This document shows positions 1 through 5,402 of a stretch of DNA of 7,639 nt, piece by piece. Location of the stretch: positions 1 through 7,639 of the forward strand of contig JADHWZ010000110.1 in NCBI GenBank assembly GCA_016783225.1. Reading direction: 5' to 3'. Source of the stretch: Dehalococcoidia bacterium. Its GTDB lineage: Bacteria > Chloroflexota > Dehalococcoidia > GIF9 > UBA5620. Made by a program: the position numbers and the translations under genes. The notes beneath the pieces are model-generated. The model saw nothing but the letters and a program-made list of their open reading frames with translations. It was not told the origin of the DNA and ran no database searches. The first letter of the stretch is position 1. Each line of letters opens with the position of its first letter.

Positions 1-20
1 TTCTTACCCCCTCCCTCTAG

Positions 21-43
21 CTCCCTCCCGCCAGGGGAGGGAG
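21..43. repeat. GC-rich palindrome, family B copy 1
   Basis: A perfect 9-bp stem (21-29 with 35-43) closes over a 5-base loop. The whole 23 bases recur as an exact reverse complement at 3043-3065, and the similarity continues about 14 bases to the left with three mismatches. This shows a dispersed repeat rather than a chance hairpin. I cannot name the family. Confidence 0.8.
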
Positions 44-121
44 GACTCCGGGGACTGCTGTACCAAGTTGTCTCGTTCTTTCTGTCTCCATATTGAACCT
101 CTCTCAGCCTTGGTTCCTGTT

Positions 122-160
122 CCCTCTCCCTTGACGGGAGAGGATAAAGGTGAGGGTGAG
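122..160 (-). repeat. palindrome with G-rich tail, family A copy 1
   Basis: An 8-bp stem (123-130 with 136-143) has a 5-base loop and is followed by a G-rich tail. Read on the - strand, the tail CTCACCCTCACCT is identical to 2958-2970 and the hairpin nearly matches 2973-2993. A third, more diverged copy lies at 3089-3136. This copy is inverted relative to the other two. Confidence 0.8.
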
Positions 161-211
161 AAAAGATCAAAGATTAAAGACCAAATATCAAAGATTGGAA
201 ATTTTCTACGC

Positions 212-231
212 GCCACCCGCCTACGGGTGGC
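212..231. repeat. short GC-rich hairpin
   Basis: GCCACCCG (212-219) is the perfect reverse complement of CGGGTGGC (224-231), with a 4-base loop. No T-run follows on either strand, so an intrinsic terminator is unlikely. It is probably another repeat-type palindrome. Confidence 0.6.
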
Positions 232-266
232 CGTTCAAAGCTCCCACCCTGAACTCCTTTAGCATA

Positions 267-296
267 GTGAGTGTCAGGTGGGAACCTGACACTCAC
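267..296. repeat. 13-bp perfect hairpin
   Basis: GTGAGTGTCAGGT (267-279) pairs perfectly with ACCTGACACTCAC (284-296) across the loop GGGA. The stem is strong and symmetric with no T-run on either side. It looks like a REP-type dispersed palindrome, though a bidirectional transcription barrier cannot be excluded. Only one copy is in the window. Confidence 0.7.
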
Positions 297-378
297 AAAG
301 GATTTACGTATTGGGATTCAGGATTTGGAGCCAGCGACTGAAGCCTGGCACCACGCGCTGTGCCTTATTGAGCCACGC

Positions 379-408
379 TTGACACCGTCCACTCCGCGCA
401 TCTATACT
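379..408 (+). promoter_or_regulatory. sigma70-type promoter for the 417 gene, probably leaderless
   Basis: TTGACA (379-384) is a perfect -35 box. TATACT (403-408) is a near-consensus -10 box at an 18-base spacing. The ATG at 417 lies 9 bases after the -10 box, where transcription would be expected to begin, and no Shine-Dalgarno sequence precedes it. The transcript therefore probably starts at or within a few bases of the start codon. Confidence 0.7.
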
Positions 409-416
409 ACCCGACG

Positions 417-1649
417 ATGTTGGGGATTGGCATAAAGAAACACGGCCTGCGTCAGCTCTCAATCGCGGTATTCCTTCTTGTGCTGGCTGGCTCCGCTGCT
501 GCTTGCATCACCATCCCTCAGGAGGCACCCCAGGAGACAGCACCATCACCTCCCCAGCTCAGCGATGCCGGCGAAACAGGTGGCTCAACTACTTCCCACC
601 CTCCGGTCATCACTTCATTCAGTGTCGGCCCGAATAGTATCTACCGCGGGGAGTCAGTAATCCTGAGCTGGGACGTTTCCGGCGCCACATCAGTGACCAT
701 ATACCCGGTCATAGGCAGCGTAGGTGGAAGCGGGGCTGAGCAACTATGGCCAACGAGCACCACCACCTATACCTTGACAGCCACCAACGAGGCCGGTGAC
801 AGCACCGGTTCGGTTGGTGTTGCAGTGACATCCGCTGACGAAACCGTGGTTGGCTGCGACCCGGTATCAGGCAGGAACCAGGAAGTCGACCTCACCTGGG
901 AGGACATTTGCCTGTCAAGCCAGTATCAGGTACAGATCGCCAAAGACCCGGCCTTTACACTAATAGTTTTTGACTCTGGCGTCTTTGCACCGGCTTCATC
1001 CACATCGCCAGCATTAATCGTCCCGCCGGGAGCACCTGCTACTTCATGGGTGACCAGAGCAACGCCAGGTATGTACGCTCCCCTCGAGGCAGGTCACACC
1101 TACTACTGGCGTGCCAGGGTCCGTGGCGATGCCTGGGGCGGCAGCATCCGCAGCCCGTGGTCCTACGAGCCTTTGACAGGCGAGGGCAACCTGAGGAGCT
1201 TCACCATCAAGGCGGGCCTGCCGGCAACGGCTAGCTATTACGGGCTACAGTTGCTGCACCCGAACAATGCGCGCATGGGCTGCCCGGTAAAACCAGCATC
1301 CTTCTCCTGGTCGCCTTTCAAGGGGACCACGCGGTACAAGTTTGTCCTGGCCAGGGACGCAGCCTTCAGCGATGTCGTGGCCGAGGCAGAGGTAGCCACC
1401 ACTGCTTACGACTACAGCGCAACGCTGGAATACGGCGCCAGCTACTTCTGGCGAGTGATGGCCGTCGGGCCTGCGCCGAGCGACTGGAGCGCCGTGTTCA
1501 CCTTTCAGACCGAGGCGGCACCGCTGCCTCCATCACCACCAGAGGTACCAACGCCAGCAACTCCGCTATGGGCATGGGTAGTCATCACCGTCGCAGCCAT
1601 ACTGGTGATTGTAACAACGGTCCTTATATTCATGATACGCCGGCCCTGA
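417..1649 (+). CDS. secreted membrane-anchored protein with Ig-like and FnIII-like domains
   Basis: This 410-residue protein is probably displayed on the outer face of the membrane; its ligand and function are unknown. A basic n-region (KKHGLR) and hydrophobic core lead to SAAAC, with Cys30 as a possible lipidation site. The lipobox is weak, with Ala at -3. A Pro/Ser/Thr-rich spacer (31-62) leads to an Ig-like domain (about 63-138) of the type with PPVITSFSV near its start and TYTLTATN near its end. Two FnIII-like units follow (about 143-265 and 275-365), each with a YxVxxAxDxAF-like strand and a late YxWR motif. A Pro-rich stalk (366-382), a membrane helix (384-407) and an RRP tail end the protein. 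TGA at 369 and the lack of another upstream start support ATG 417. Lipidation plus a C-terminal helix would anchor both ends, so signal peptidase I cleavage is the alternative. Confidence 0.88.
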   Translation: MLGIGIKKHGLRQLSIAVFLLVLAGSAAACITIPQEAPQETAPSPPQLSDAGETGGSTTSHPPVITSFSVGPNSIYRGESVILSWDVSGATSVTIYPVIGSVGGSGAEQLWPTSTTTYTLTATNEAGDSTGSVGVAVTSADETVVGCDPVSGRNQEVDLTWEDICLSSQYQVQIAKDPAFTLIVFDSGVFAPASSTSPALIVPPGAPATSWVTRATPGMYAPLEAGHTYYWRARVRGDAWGGSIRSPWSYEPLTGEGNLRSFTIKAGLPATASYYGLQLLHPNNARMGCPVKPASFSWSPFKGTTRYKFVLARDAAFSDVVAEAEVATTAYDYSATLEYGASYFWRVMAVGPAPSDWSAVFTFQTEAAPLPPSPPEVPTPATPLWAWVVITVAAILVIVTTVLIFMIRRP

Positions 1650-1703
1650 TTCCCCATCGGTGACGCCTCTCCATACGAAAGGCTAAGGGGTAAATCCTAG
1701 ACA

Positions 1704-1791
1704 CTAAATGCTAAACAATATCTAAATCCAAATCACCAGAAGAGTATCTGGAACTTTGGATATTGGTGATTTGAATTTACTTAGCATTTAG
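1704..1791. repeat. 88-bp MITE-like inverted repeat
   Basis: CTAAATGCTAA (1704-1714) pairs exactly with TTAGCATTTAG (1781-1791). Inside it, 1723-1738 pairs with 1764-1779 over 16 positions with a single mismatch. A small hairpin (CCAGA 1736-1740 with TCTGG 1747-1751) overlaps the tip. The element is A/T-rich compared with the genes around it. There is no transposase and I see no clear target-site duplication, so it is a non-autonomous or purely structural repeat. Confidence 0.65.
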
Positions 1792-1959
1792 AGATTGGAA
1801 ATTAGAATTTGGAGCGAAGCGACTATTTGGGATTTAGATATTAGGACTTGGAATTTATGAGATGCACTACACCGCTCCAGGGGCGCCATGGACAGAGGCG
1901 GCGGGTGCTTTCAACTACCCATTTTCACACAAAACAGTATTCACGCAGGCAATTGGGTA

Positions 1960-1987
1960 TTGACAAACTTGACAGGCGTAGTATAAT
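1960..1987 (+). promoter_or_regulatory. consensus sigma70-type promoter for the 2169 gene
   Basis: TTGACA (1960-1965) and TATAAT (1982-1987) are both perfect boxes at a 16-base spacing. A second TTGACA at 1969-1974 is too close to this -10 box to act with it. Transcription would begin near 1994, which leaves a leader of about 175 bases before the ATG at 2169. Confidence 0.8.
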
Positions 1988-2007
1988 GATACCTGAATAT
2001 TGGCTAG

Positions 2008-2141
2008 GAGCCCTGGCTCAAGCTAAAATAACTTAAGATAACGTGATTCACCAAGGGCAAAAACAGTCAAAACAGGGACACTGAAGTCGCTACATTGCAG
2101 CGGCTCTTGGTGCCTTTTTGGGTTATGAATAATACCACCAA
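2008..2141 (+). promoter_or_regulatory. structured 5' leader with alternative pairings, possible attenuator
   Basis: A small hairpin (2008-2019) comes first. A 10-bp stem with one G-U pair (2049-2058 with 2103-2112) then encloses two 4-bp stems (2064-2067 with 2080-2083, and 2088-2091 with 2099-2102), giving a three-way-junction shape. Two bases after the closing stem comes TTTTT (2115-2119), as in an intrinsic terminator. TTGGTG (2107-2112) could pair instead with a second CACCAA at 2136-2141, which would break the closing stem. This is the layout of a switch, but I match it to no known riboswitch class. Confidence 0.4.
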
Positions 2142-2156
2142 CGCATAAGAAAGAAC

Positions 2157-2162
2157 GGAGGT
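2157..2162 (+). promoter_or_regulatory. ribosome binding site of the 2169 gene
   Basis: GGAGGT lies 6 bases before the ATG, a strong Shine-Dalgarno match that fixes the start. It contrasts with the first gene and with pyrG, which have none. Confidence 0.85.
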
Positions 2163-2168
2163 TAAGAA

Positions 2169-2726
2169 ATGAGTAAGTTGAAAGGCTGGGAGTCTCTATC
2201 GGTGCTGATTGTGCTGGTACTGTTGCTGCCGCTGGCAGCAGCTCTGATGCCGACAAGCACAGTCTGGGCAGTGGCTGACAACGTCACGCCAGGGCGGGCA
2301 TCACCAGGCGGTGGCGTAACAGGAACGCAGTCACAAACCCCACCTGACATGATGCTGGCATACATGAACGTGACCCCACAGCAGATACTTGCCGGTGAGC
2401 CGGTGACTATCATGGTCAATGTATCGAATAGCGGTGGCACCACCGGAAGCCACACCGTCGTCCTGATGATAAATGGGCAGCAGGAAGAGACCAGGCTGGT
2501 AACCGTTGGGGCTCAGAGTGCCCAGCCTGAAAAGTTCATCGTCACCAGAGATGTGCCAGGGACTTACAAAGTGACTATCGGTAATCAGCAAGCCGAATTC
2601 ACCGTCCTCGGCACCAGCACTGCTGGCTCACCTGTGAGCGGCGCGCTGATTATCGCCATAGTCATCGGCATTGTGCTTATCGCCAGCGTGGTAGTGCTAT
2701 TTCTCCGTCGCCGCCCTGCCTACTAG
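2169..2726 (+). CDS. small secreted CARDB-like protein with C-terminal membrane anchor
   Basis: This 185-residue protein is probably exported and held on the outer face of the membrane; its role and partners are unknown. An N-terminal hydrophobic segment (about 10-27) acts as a signal peptide with likely cleavage after AVA (34-36). A Gly/Pro/Thr-rich linker (38-60) follows. The single beta-sandwich (about 61-147) resembles CARDB domains: a VTPQQILAGEPV opening, VNVSNSGGT as the typical 'new strand and turn' signature, then GTYKVTIG near the end. A membrane helix (159-179) and the tail RRRPAY finish it. The topology copies the 417-1649 protein at smaller scale, so the two may work in the same surface layer. 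It has its own promoter and leader, so it is separately controlled. Confidence 0.88.
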   Translation: MSKLKGWESLSVLIVLVLLLPLAAALMPTSTVWAVADNVTPGRASPGGGVTGTQSQTPPDMMLAYMNVTPQQILAGEPVTIMVNVSNSGGTTGSHTVVLMINGQQEETRLVTVGAQSAQPEKFIVTRDVPGTYKVTIGNQQAEFTVLGTSTAGSPVSGALIIAIVIGIVLIASVVVLFLRRRPAY

Positions 2727-2749
2727 CTGACAGGTGCAAAGAAACATAG

Positions 2750-2777
2750 CGGGGGTGACTTCTTGAAGTCACCCCCG
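2750..2777 (+). terminator. strong hairpin after the CARDB-like gene
   Basis: A perfect 12-bp stem (2750-2761 with 2766-2777) with loop CTTG begins 23 bases after the stop codon at 2724-2726. It carries five consecutive G-C pairs near its base. No T-run follows, so it is not a classical intrinsic terminator. It could be a U-less terminator, an mRNA 3'-end stabiliser or a barrier working with Rho. Confidence 0.55.
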
Positions 2778-2800
2778 TCGACAAGACCACTCCCCATGGC

Positions 2801-2967
2801 TCAGAAAGCTAACCTTCCCCATAATGCTACGTCTTTGATCTCGCTTGGATTAAACGTACCGACTAAAACGCCAAAATGTTATTCCTCAAACGTTTCATTA
2901 AACTCATACTTCTCTACGGGGTAACATGTAGGCGCAGGTCCTTGGAGCTGTCCTAAGCTCACCCTCA
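2801..2967 (-). pseudogene. possible decayed coding fragment, family unknown
   Basis: Read on the - strand, this stretch gives a protein-like translation of about 50 codons. One part ends in KYEFNETFEE, then comes TAA at 2881-2879, then HFGVLVGTFNPSEIKDVALW in the same frame until TGA at 2803-2801. The mixed, amphipathic composition is unlike random translation, and the upstream end runs straight into the family A repeat. I do not recognise the family. It could be the tail of a lost gene cut by the repeat, or chance. Confidence 0.25.
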
Positions 2968-2995
2968 CCTAACCTCTCCCATCGAGGGAGAGGGA
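2958..2995 (+). repeat. palindrome with C-rich lead, family A copy 2
   Basis: CTCACCCTCACCT (2958-2970) precedes an 8-bp stem (2973-2980 with 2986-2993) with a 5-base loop. It is the inverted counterpart of 122-160, with the lead identical and the hairpin differing at a few bases. Confidence 0.8.
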
Positions 2996-3042
2996 GAATA
3001 AGGAAAGGTGGCAATACCCTTAGCCGGGAGAGTCTTATGGTT

Positions 3043-3065
3043 CTCCCTCCCCTGGCGGGAGGGAG
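3043..3065. repeat. GC-rich palindrome, family B copy 2
   Basis: A perfect 9-bp stem (3043-3051 with 3057-3065) has a 5-base loop. All 23 bases are the exact reverse complement of 21-43, and similarity continues for about 14 bases on the right. Confidence 0.8.
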
Positions 3066-3088
3066 TCAGAAGGAGGGGGAGCTTCTAT

Positions 3089-3136
3089 CACCCTTACCCT
3101 GACCTTCTCCCATCAAGGGAGAGGGAGAGGGAACTG
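3089..3136 (+). repeat. palindrome, family A copy 3 (diverged)
   Basis: A C-rich lead is followed by a 9-bp stem with one G-U pair (3103-3111 with 3117-3125). The tail GGGAACTGGAA resembles the reverse complement of the sequence flanking copy 1 (GGGAACAGGAA). With the copies at 2958 and 3043 it forms an A-B-A cluster just before the pyrG promoter. Confidence 0.7.
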
Positions 3137-3234
3137 GAATGAAAGGCGAGGGAAGAGGCCAGTAGACCTGAAGTTCTATCCCTGTGCATTTGAGTTCTAA
3201 GTTCTTGCGTTAATTGAGCAGGTCTACCAAAAAC

Positions 3235-3263
3235 TTGACAACTCATAACCAAGTACCTATAAT
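3235..3263 (+). promoter_or_regulatory. perfect-consensus sigma70 promoter of the pyrG operon
   Basis: TTGACA (3235-3240) and TATAAT (3258-3263) are both exact and sit at the ideal 17-base spacing. Transcription would start near 3270, giving a leader of about 214 bases before pyrG. It probably drives the genes through rho, since I see no other clear promoter up to 6160. Confidence 0.85.
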
Positions 3264-3283
3264 AAAGAAAAATCGCTTCCCCG

Positions 3284-3388
3284 CATTGTATCCAAGTCCG
3301 TTATTCGCCTGGATTTCCCCCGCAGTGGATTGTACCAATACATGTTGTTGTAGCTACTTATGCGACCACGTCGCAGCGGAATACAATG
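3284..3388 (+). promoter_or_regulatory. possible long-range stem in the pyrG leader
   Basis: CATTGTATCC (3284-3293) can pair with 3378-3388 (GG, one bulged A, then ATACAATG). Inside lies a 6-bp hairpin with a 3-base loop (3361-3366 with 3370-3375). No T-run follows and there is no obvious alternative pairing, so a regulatory role is only a guess. Confidence 0.25.
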
Positions 3389-3483
3389 TTGAGCACCCTT
3401 GAAAAACGCCATTTCTCAAGGCAAGCTATGTTTCGGCACCAGCCGGAGATTGAGCTTTCGGTGAACGAGCATCCATTCTGCTC

Positions 3484-5115
3484 ATGAGCAAGTACGTCTT
3501 CGTCACCGGTGGTGTGGTCAGTTCGGTAGGGAAAGGTATCAGTGTTGCTTCCATCGGCAGAATCCTGAAGAGCCGCTCCATCTCGGTCTCAGTTCAGAAG
3601 CTCGACCCGTATCTCAATGTTGACCCGGGGACTATGTCTCCTTATCAGCACGGCGAAGTCTTCGTCACTCAGGATGGTGCTGAGACTGACCTTGACCTGG
3701 GACACTACGAGAGATTCATCGATGTTCGTTTGACTTCTGCTTCCAATGTTACTTCAGGGCAGATTTACTCGGCAGTTATTGCCGGGGAAAGACGAGGAGA
3801 TTTTCTCGGCGGCACTATCCAGGTGATTCCTCATGTGACGAACGAGATAAAGCGGAGGATAAGGCAAGTAACCGAACTCACTGGAGCTTCAGTCGTTATC
3901 GTTGAGGTTGGCGGCACCGTGGGCGATATTGAAGGCCAGCCGTTTCTAGAAGCTATCCGCCAGATGCGAAACGAAGAAGGCAGGGATAATGTGCTTTATC
4001 TCCATGTTACCTTCCTGCCCCATATCGCTACCACCAACGAGCTTAAGACTAAGCCTACTCAGCACAGTGTCAACGAGCTAAGACGCATCGGCATCCAGCC
4101 AGACGTCATTCTGTGCCGCTCAGACTATGAAATTCCCCAGGGCACGACAGACAAGATCTCTCTCTTCTGCGACGTGGATAAGCAGGCAGTCATACCTCTG
4201 GTCACTGCTCAAACCATCTATGAGGTGCCGCTAATGCTTGAGGAAGCTGGGCTGAGCGATTTGATTGTCGACCGACTCGGGCTGGAGTCCGAACACGCTG
4301 ACCTTGGTCAATGGCGGCAGATGGTGGCCAAGCTAAAAACCCCAAGGGAGCCGGTAACCATAGCTCTGGTAGGCAAGTATGTGGAGCTTCAAGACGCCTA
4401 CTATTCGGTGCGCGAGGCTCTGTACCACGCCGGGCTCCATCATGACCGGCAGATAAAGCTACTGTGGCTGCACTCCGAAGACCTCCGAACCGATGGTAAC
4501 GAAAGCCTATTAAAGTCAGCACAAGGCATAATCGTCCCCGGCGGCTTCGGCTACCGTGGCATAGAAGGTATGATAGCTGCTACCACTTATGCCAGACAGA
4601 ACAATATCCCTTACCTCGGCTTATGCCTGGGCATGCAGGTCATGGTAATTGAATTCGGACGGCACGCCCTGGGCAGTGAGCTAGCCAACTCCACCGAGTT
4701 TGACCCCGATACCCCCTATCCGGTAATCGCCTTGCTTCCAGAACAGCATACTGCCACTGGCATGGGTGGCACCATGAGGCTAGGCACCTTCCCCTGCCAC
4801 CTGGTCCCAAGCACACATGCGGCTCACTCTTATGGTGAAACCATAGTTTATGAACGGCATCGCCACAGATTTGAATTCAACAACGACTTTCGGGAGCCAC
4901 TGGAGCAACAGGGACTGATCCCCAGCGGGTTGTCCCCTGACAATCGGCTGGTGGAAATCGTTGAAATCAAGGACCATCCGTGGATGGTGGCCTGTCAGTT
5001 TCATGCTGAGTTTGAGTCGCGCCCCGACCATCCGCACCCGCTGTTTGCCAGCTTCGTCGGGGCTGCCAAGGAGACCTTGGTTGAGGGAACTCAAGTAACG
5101 CTGCCATTATCATAA
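3484..5115 (+). CDS. pyrG: CTP synthase
   Basis: This cytosolic enzyme aminates UTP to CTP using ATP and glutamine, the last step of pyrimidine nucleotide synthesis. Its 543 residues match the usual bacterial length. The synthetase domain (1 to about 266) carries [12 protein letters not shown] with the ATP-binding loop and Lys17, [10 protein letters not shown] with metal ligand Asp71, [10 protein letters not shown] with Glu141, and KTKPTQHS for the UTP/CTP site. The glutaminase domain (about 290-530) has [11 protein letters not shown], the nucleophile Cys381 in GLCLGMQ, and His507 and Glu509 in QFHAEF, where many homologues have FHPEF. All catalytic residues are present. There is no Shine-Dalgarno before ATG 3484, but TGA at 3451 and the family N-terminus fix it. 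The start codon sits in the 10-bp palindrome GCTCATGAGC. Confidence 0.98.
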   Translation: MSKYVFVTGGVVSSVGKGISVASIGRILKSRSISVSVQKLDPYLNVDPGTMSPYQHGEVFVTQDGAETDLDLGHYERFIDVRLTSASNVTSGQIYSAVIAGERRGDFLGGTIQVIPHVTNEIKRRIRQVTELTGASVVIVEVGGTVGDIEGQPFLEAIRQMRNEEGRDNVLYLHVTFLPHIATTNELKTKPTQHSVNELRRIGIQPDVILCRSDYEIPQGTTDKISLFCDVDKQAVIPLVTAQTIYEVPLMLEEAGLSDLIVDRLGLESEHADLGQWRQMVAKLKTPREPVTIALVGKYVELQDAYYSVREALYHAGLHHDRQIKLLWLHSEDLRTDGNESLLKSAQGIIVPGGFGYRGIEGMIAATTYARQNNIPYLGLCLGMQVMVIEFGRHALGSELANSTEFDPDTPYPVIALLPEQHTATGMGGTMRLGTFPCHLVPSTHAAHSYGETIVYERHRHRFEFNNDFREPLEQQGLIPSGLSPDNRLVEIVEIKDHPWMVACQFHAEFESRPDHPHPLFASFVGAAKETLVEGTQVTLPLS

Positions 5116-5122
5116 CAGTACC

Positions 5123-5393
5123 ATGGGTTTCACTAACGTCTCAATAAAGGTTATCAATCCACAGAACCGGCAACTGTCTGCTGGCACTGATCTCTTGGTA
5201 GACAGCGGTGCCCTGCACAGCATTGTTCCCGCGCAATTCCTCCGCCAATATTGCCCTTGAGTCAAAGCGGAGCCAGGTTTTCATTCTAGCTAACGGAGAC
5301 GGCATTACCCGGCCAGTGGGAGAAGCCATTTTCAGATTCAGCGATTGCGAAGGCACAGCACCGATGATTTCTGGAGAAGAAACTCATAAATAG
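5123..5393 (+). pseudogene. broken retropepsin-like (clan AA) aspartic protease
   Basis: The frame from ATG 5123 reads 45 residues, with LLVDSGALHSIVP containing the Asp-Ser-Gly active-site motif (Asp27), then stops at TGA 5258-5260. The continuation lies in another frame to TAG 5391-5393 and keeps family features: VFILANGDG, then RPVGEAIFRF. Removing one C from CCC at 5254-5256 joins the halves. The joined protein of about 90 residues still lacks the family's end, where an LLG...LE strand normally follows FGEE; here it stops after SGEETHK. It begins 7 bases after pyrG and its stop codon overlaps the transaldolase ribosome site, so it was once a fitted operon member. A sequencing error could explain the frameshift but not the truncation. 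Confidence 0.75.
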
Positions 5394-5395
5394 GA
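5392..5395 (+). promoter_or_regulatory. ribosome binding site of the transaldolase gene
   Basis: AGGA sits 7 bases before ATG 5403 and overlaps the TAG of the broken protease. This suggests the two genes were once translationally coupled. Confidence 0.6.
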
Positions 5396-5402
5396 AAAAC
5401 AA

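Larger units (their letters stand above)
1..416. other. gene-free region packed with palindromic repeats, ending in a promoter
   Basis: I see no credible gene here on either strand; the short open frames run through repeat sequence. In order it holds a GC-rich palindrome (21-43), a second palindrome followed by a G-rich tail (122-160), an A/T-rich stretch with ATCAAAGATT twice (166-175 and 187-196), an 8-bp stem hairpin (212-231), a 13-bp perfect hairpin (267-296), a dispersed motif (323-339) and a promoter (379-408). The upstream neighbour lies outside the window. Confidence 0.75.
1650..2168. other. intergenic region with MITE-like hairpin, promoter and structured leader
   Basis: No gene is supported in these 519 bases; a 62-codon frame at 1848-2036 has no ribosome site and no protein-like character. 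The stretch holds the inverted repeat at 1704-1791, A/T-rich repeat-like sequence to about 1858, a promoter at 1960-1987 and a foldable leader up to the ATG at 2169. I see no convincing terminator immediately after the gene ending at 1649. Confidence 0.7.
2727..3483. other. intergenic region with hairpin, decayed fragment, repeats and pyrG promoter
   Basis: No intact gene is supported in these 757 bases. They hold a strong hairpin (2750-2777), a possible - strand coding remnant (2801-2967), a palindromic repeat cluster (2958-3136), the pyrG promoter (3235-3263) and a leader of about 210 bases. The 62-codon frame at 3214-3402 overlaps the promoter and has no protein-like character. Confidence 0.7.

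Noticed and set aside
1..160. CRISPR array or tandem repeat array
   Set aside because: The palindromes differ from each other, are unevenly spaced and recur only as inverted distant copies.
1969..1987. Second TTGACA as an alternative -35 box
   Set aside because: It lies only 7 bases from the TATAAT, and no other -10-like box sits at 16-18 bases downstream.
2049..2114. Cyclic-di-GMP (GEMM-I) riboswitch in the leader of the CARDB-like gene
   Set aside because: GGGCAAA and GGGAC occur in the right order, but the GAAA tetraloop and the GCAAAGCC core are absent and the stems do not fall where the class requires.
1..3136. Composite transposon spanning the surface-protein genes
   Set aside because: There is no transposase, no long terminal repeat and no visible target duplication; the shared sequences are short palindromes.
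3214..3402. 62-codon frame upstream of pyrG
   Set aside because: It covers the consensus promoter of pyrG, so most of it would precede or overlap the start point, and its translation has no protein-like character.
4202..4522. 106-codon frame on the - strand within pyrG
   Set aside because: It is a shadow of a fully conserved gene, with no ribosome site and low-complexity translation.
4996..5013. Ala instead of Pro in the PyrG FHPEF motif as a sign of inactivity
   Set aside because: The catalytic His and Glu are both present, and the rest of the enzyme is intact; the Pro is not catalytic.
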